A stretch of DNA of 7,512 bases from Oscillospiraceae bacterium. GTDB taxonomy: Bacteria; Bacillota; Clostridia; Oscillospirales; Oscillospiraceae. The translations under genes were made by a program, and so were the position numbers. The stretch is taken from NCBI GenBank assembly GCA_017624645.1, contig JAGAMQ010000135.1, positions 1 through 7,512 on the forward strand. The letters run 5' to 3'. Shown piece after piece: positions 7,309 through 7,512 of this stretch. Within the stretch, counting starts at the first letter, position 1, and each line of letters begins with the position of its first letter. Below the pieces are notes generated by a model, which saw only the letters and a program-made list of their open reading frames with translations, was not told where the DNA came from and did not search any database.

Positions 7309-7371
7309 AGAAAAACCTCATTTCTTTTCCGATTAATAAATTCGGGACTGTTGGGGTGGATTTGTTGAAAA

Positions 7372-7512
7372 GTTCACGATACCTTCCGCAGAATTGTTAC
7401 CGAGCGCAATCAGGATGCGTAACAATTACATCCGCACCGAGCACGAGTGAATAGTAGCAAGGTCACGATGCCTTCCGCAGAATCGTTACCGAGCGCAATC
7501 AGGATGCGTAGC
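7372..7512. repeat. Tandem repeat, 89-bp period, running off the window
   Basis: Copy 1 spans 7372-7460 and copy 2 begins at 7461 and is cut by the window end at 7512. Bases 7374-7423 match 7463-7512 at 47 of 50 positions; all three differences (7381/7470, 7395/7484, 7422/7511) are transitions. The period is not a multiple of three, so it does not encode a repeated peptide. It lies about 65 nt upstream of the DUF1576 start. Whether more copies follow cannot be seen. No known element is recognised. Confidence 0.75.
7392..7427. other. Imperfect palindrome within repeat copy 1
   Basis: AATTGTTA (7392-7399) pairs with TAACAATT (7420-7427), and the inner CGCA (7405-7408) pairs with TGCG (7416-7419) around a 7-nt loop. 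CCGAG is left bulged on one side. In copy 2 the visible outer pairs still form: the substitution at 7511 turns one T-A pair into a T-G wobble. No T-run follows, so it does not look like a terminator. Confidence 0.55.

Noticed and set aside
6070..7368. A 432-residue open frame on the + strand opposite the DUF1576 gene
   Set aside because: The product is a His/Gln/Gly/Ala-rich hydrophilic sequence with no recognisable fold, whereas the - strand frame is a coherent polytopic membrane protein with ribosome site and terminator.
7321..7371. Promoter for the DUF1576 gene
   Set aside because: AT-rich candidates for a -10 (TTTATT or TATTAA on the - strand) exist, but none has an acceptable -35 at 16-18 nt. 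A promoter is expected here or within the repeat, but I cannot place it.
7372..7512. CRISPR array at the right edge
   Set aside because: The repeated core is about 50 bp, only one interval is visible, and the copies differ at three positions. This fits a tandem repeat better than a CRISPR repeat-spacer pattern, and no cas gene is present.
7374..7512. Short open frames through the repeat on both strands
   Set aside because: The 89-bp period shifts the frame between copies. On the + strand all three differences would change the amino acid. There is no supporting ribosome site, so I do not call a gene.

Overview
The window looks like chromosomal DNA from a Gram-positive, GC-rich member of the Clostridia, most likely a gut Oscillospirales/Oscillospiraceae relative. 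This placement is inferred. It rests on strong GGAGG-type ribosome binding sites, a U32 peptidase / maf / mreC / mreD / PBP2 order, a DUF4349 lipoprotein, a DUF1576 membrane protein, and a codon style rich in GC at third positions. I see no transposase, phage, CRISPR, rRNA or tRNA gene.

Left part (1-4785, + strand): a tightly packed elongation / cell-shape operon. It opens with the C-terminal part of a U32 'peptidase' family protein whose start lies outside the window. Then come maf (nucleotide pyrophosphatase), mreC, mreD and a class B PBP2 transpeptidase (mrdA/pbpA type). Gaps are 21 and 5 nt, with overlaps of 4 and 13 nt, so co-transcription and translational coupling are very likely. MreC, MreD and PBP2 are partners in the Rod complex that inserts lateral-wall peptidoglycan. 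mreB, which commonly precedes mreC, is absent here.

Middle (4786-4930): a convergent intergenic region. It holds a small structured zone with three CGATAT-like hexamers, then one strong hairpin that can serve as a terminator for both strands.

Right part (4931-7308, - strand): two separately terminated genes. The first to be read is a 453-residue DUF1576 polytopic membrane protein with a visible internal duplication, followed by a clean intrinsic terminator (5902-5932). Next is a DUF4349 lipoprotein with a lipobox and a C-terminal membrane anchor, preceded by a good extended -10 promoter candidate.

Right edge (7372-7512): the start of a tandem repeat with an 89-bp period. One complete copy and 52 bp of a second are visible, with 47 of 50 compared bases identical, and the repeat contains a long imperfect palindrome. 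It lies upstream of the DUF1576 gene and runs off the window. This is the least explained element here. I found no convincing novel multi-gene system; the best leads are this repeat, the duplicated DUF1576 protein, and the structured spacer after mrdA.
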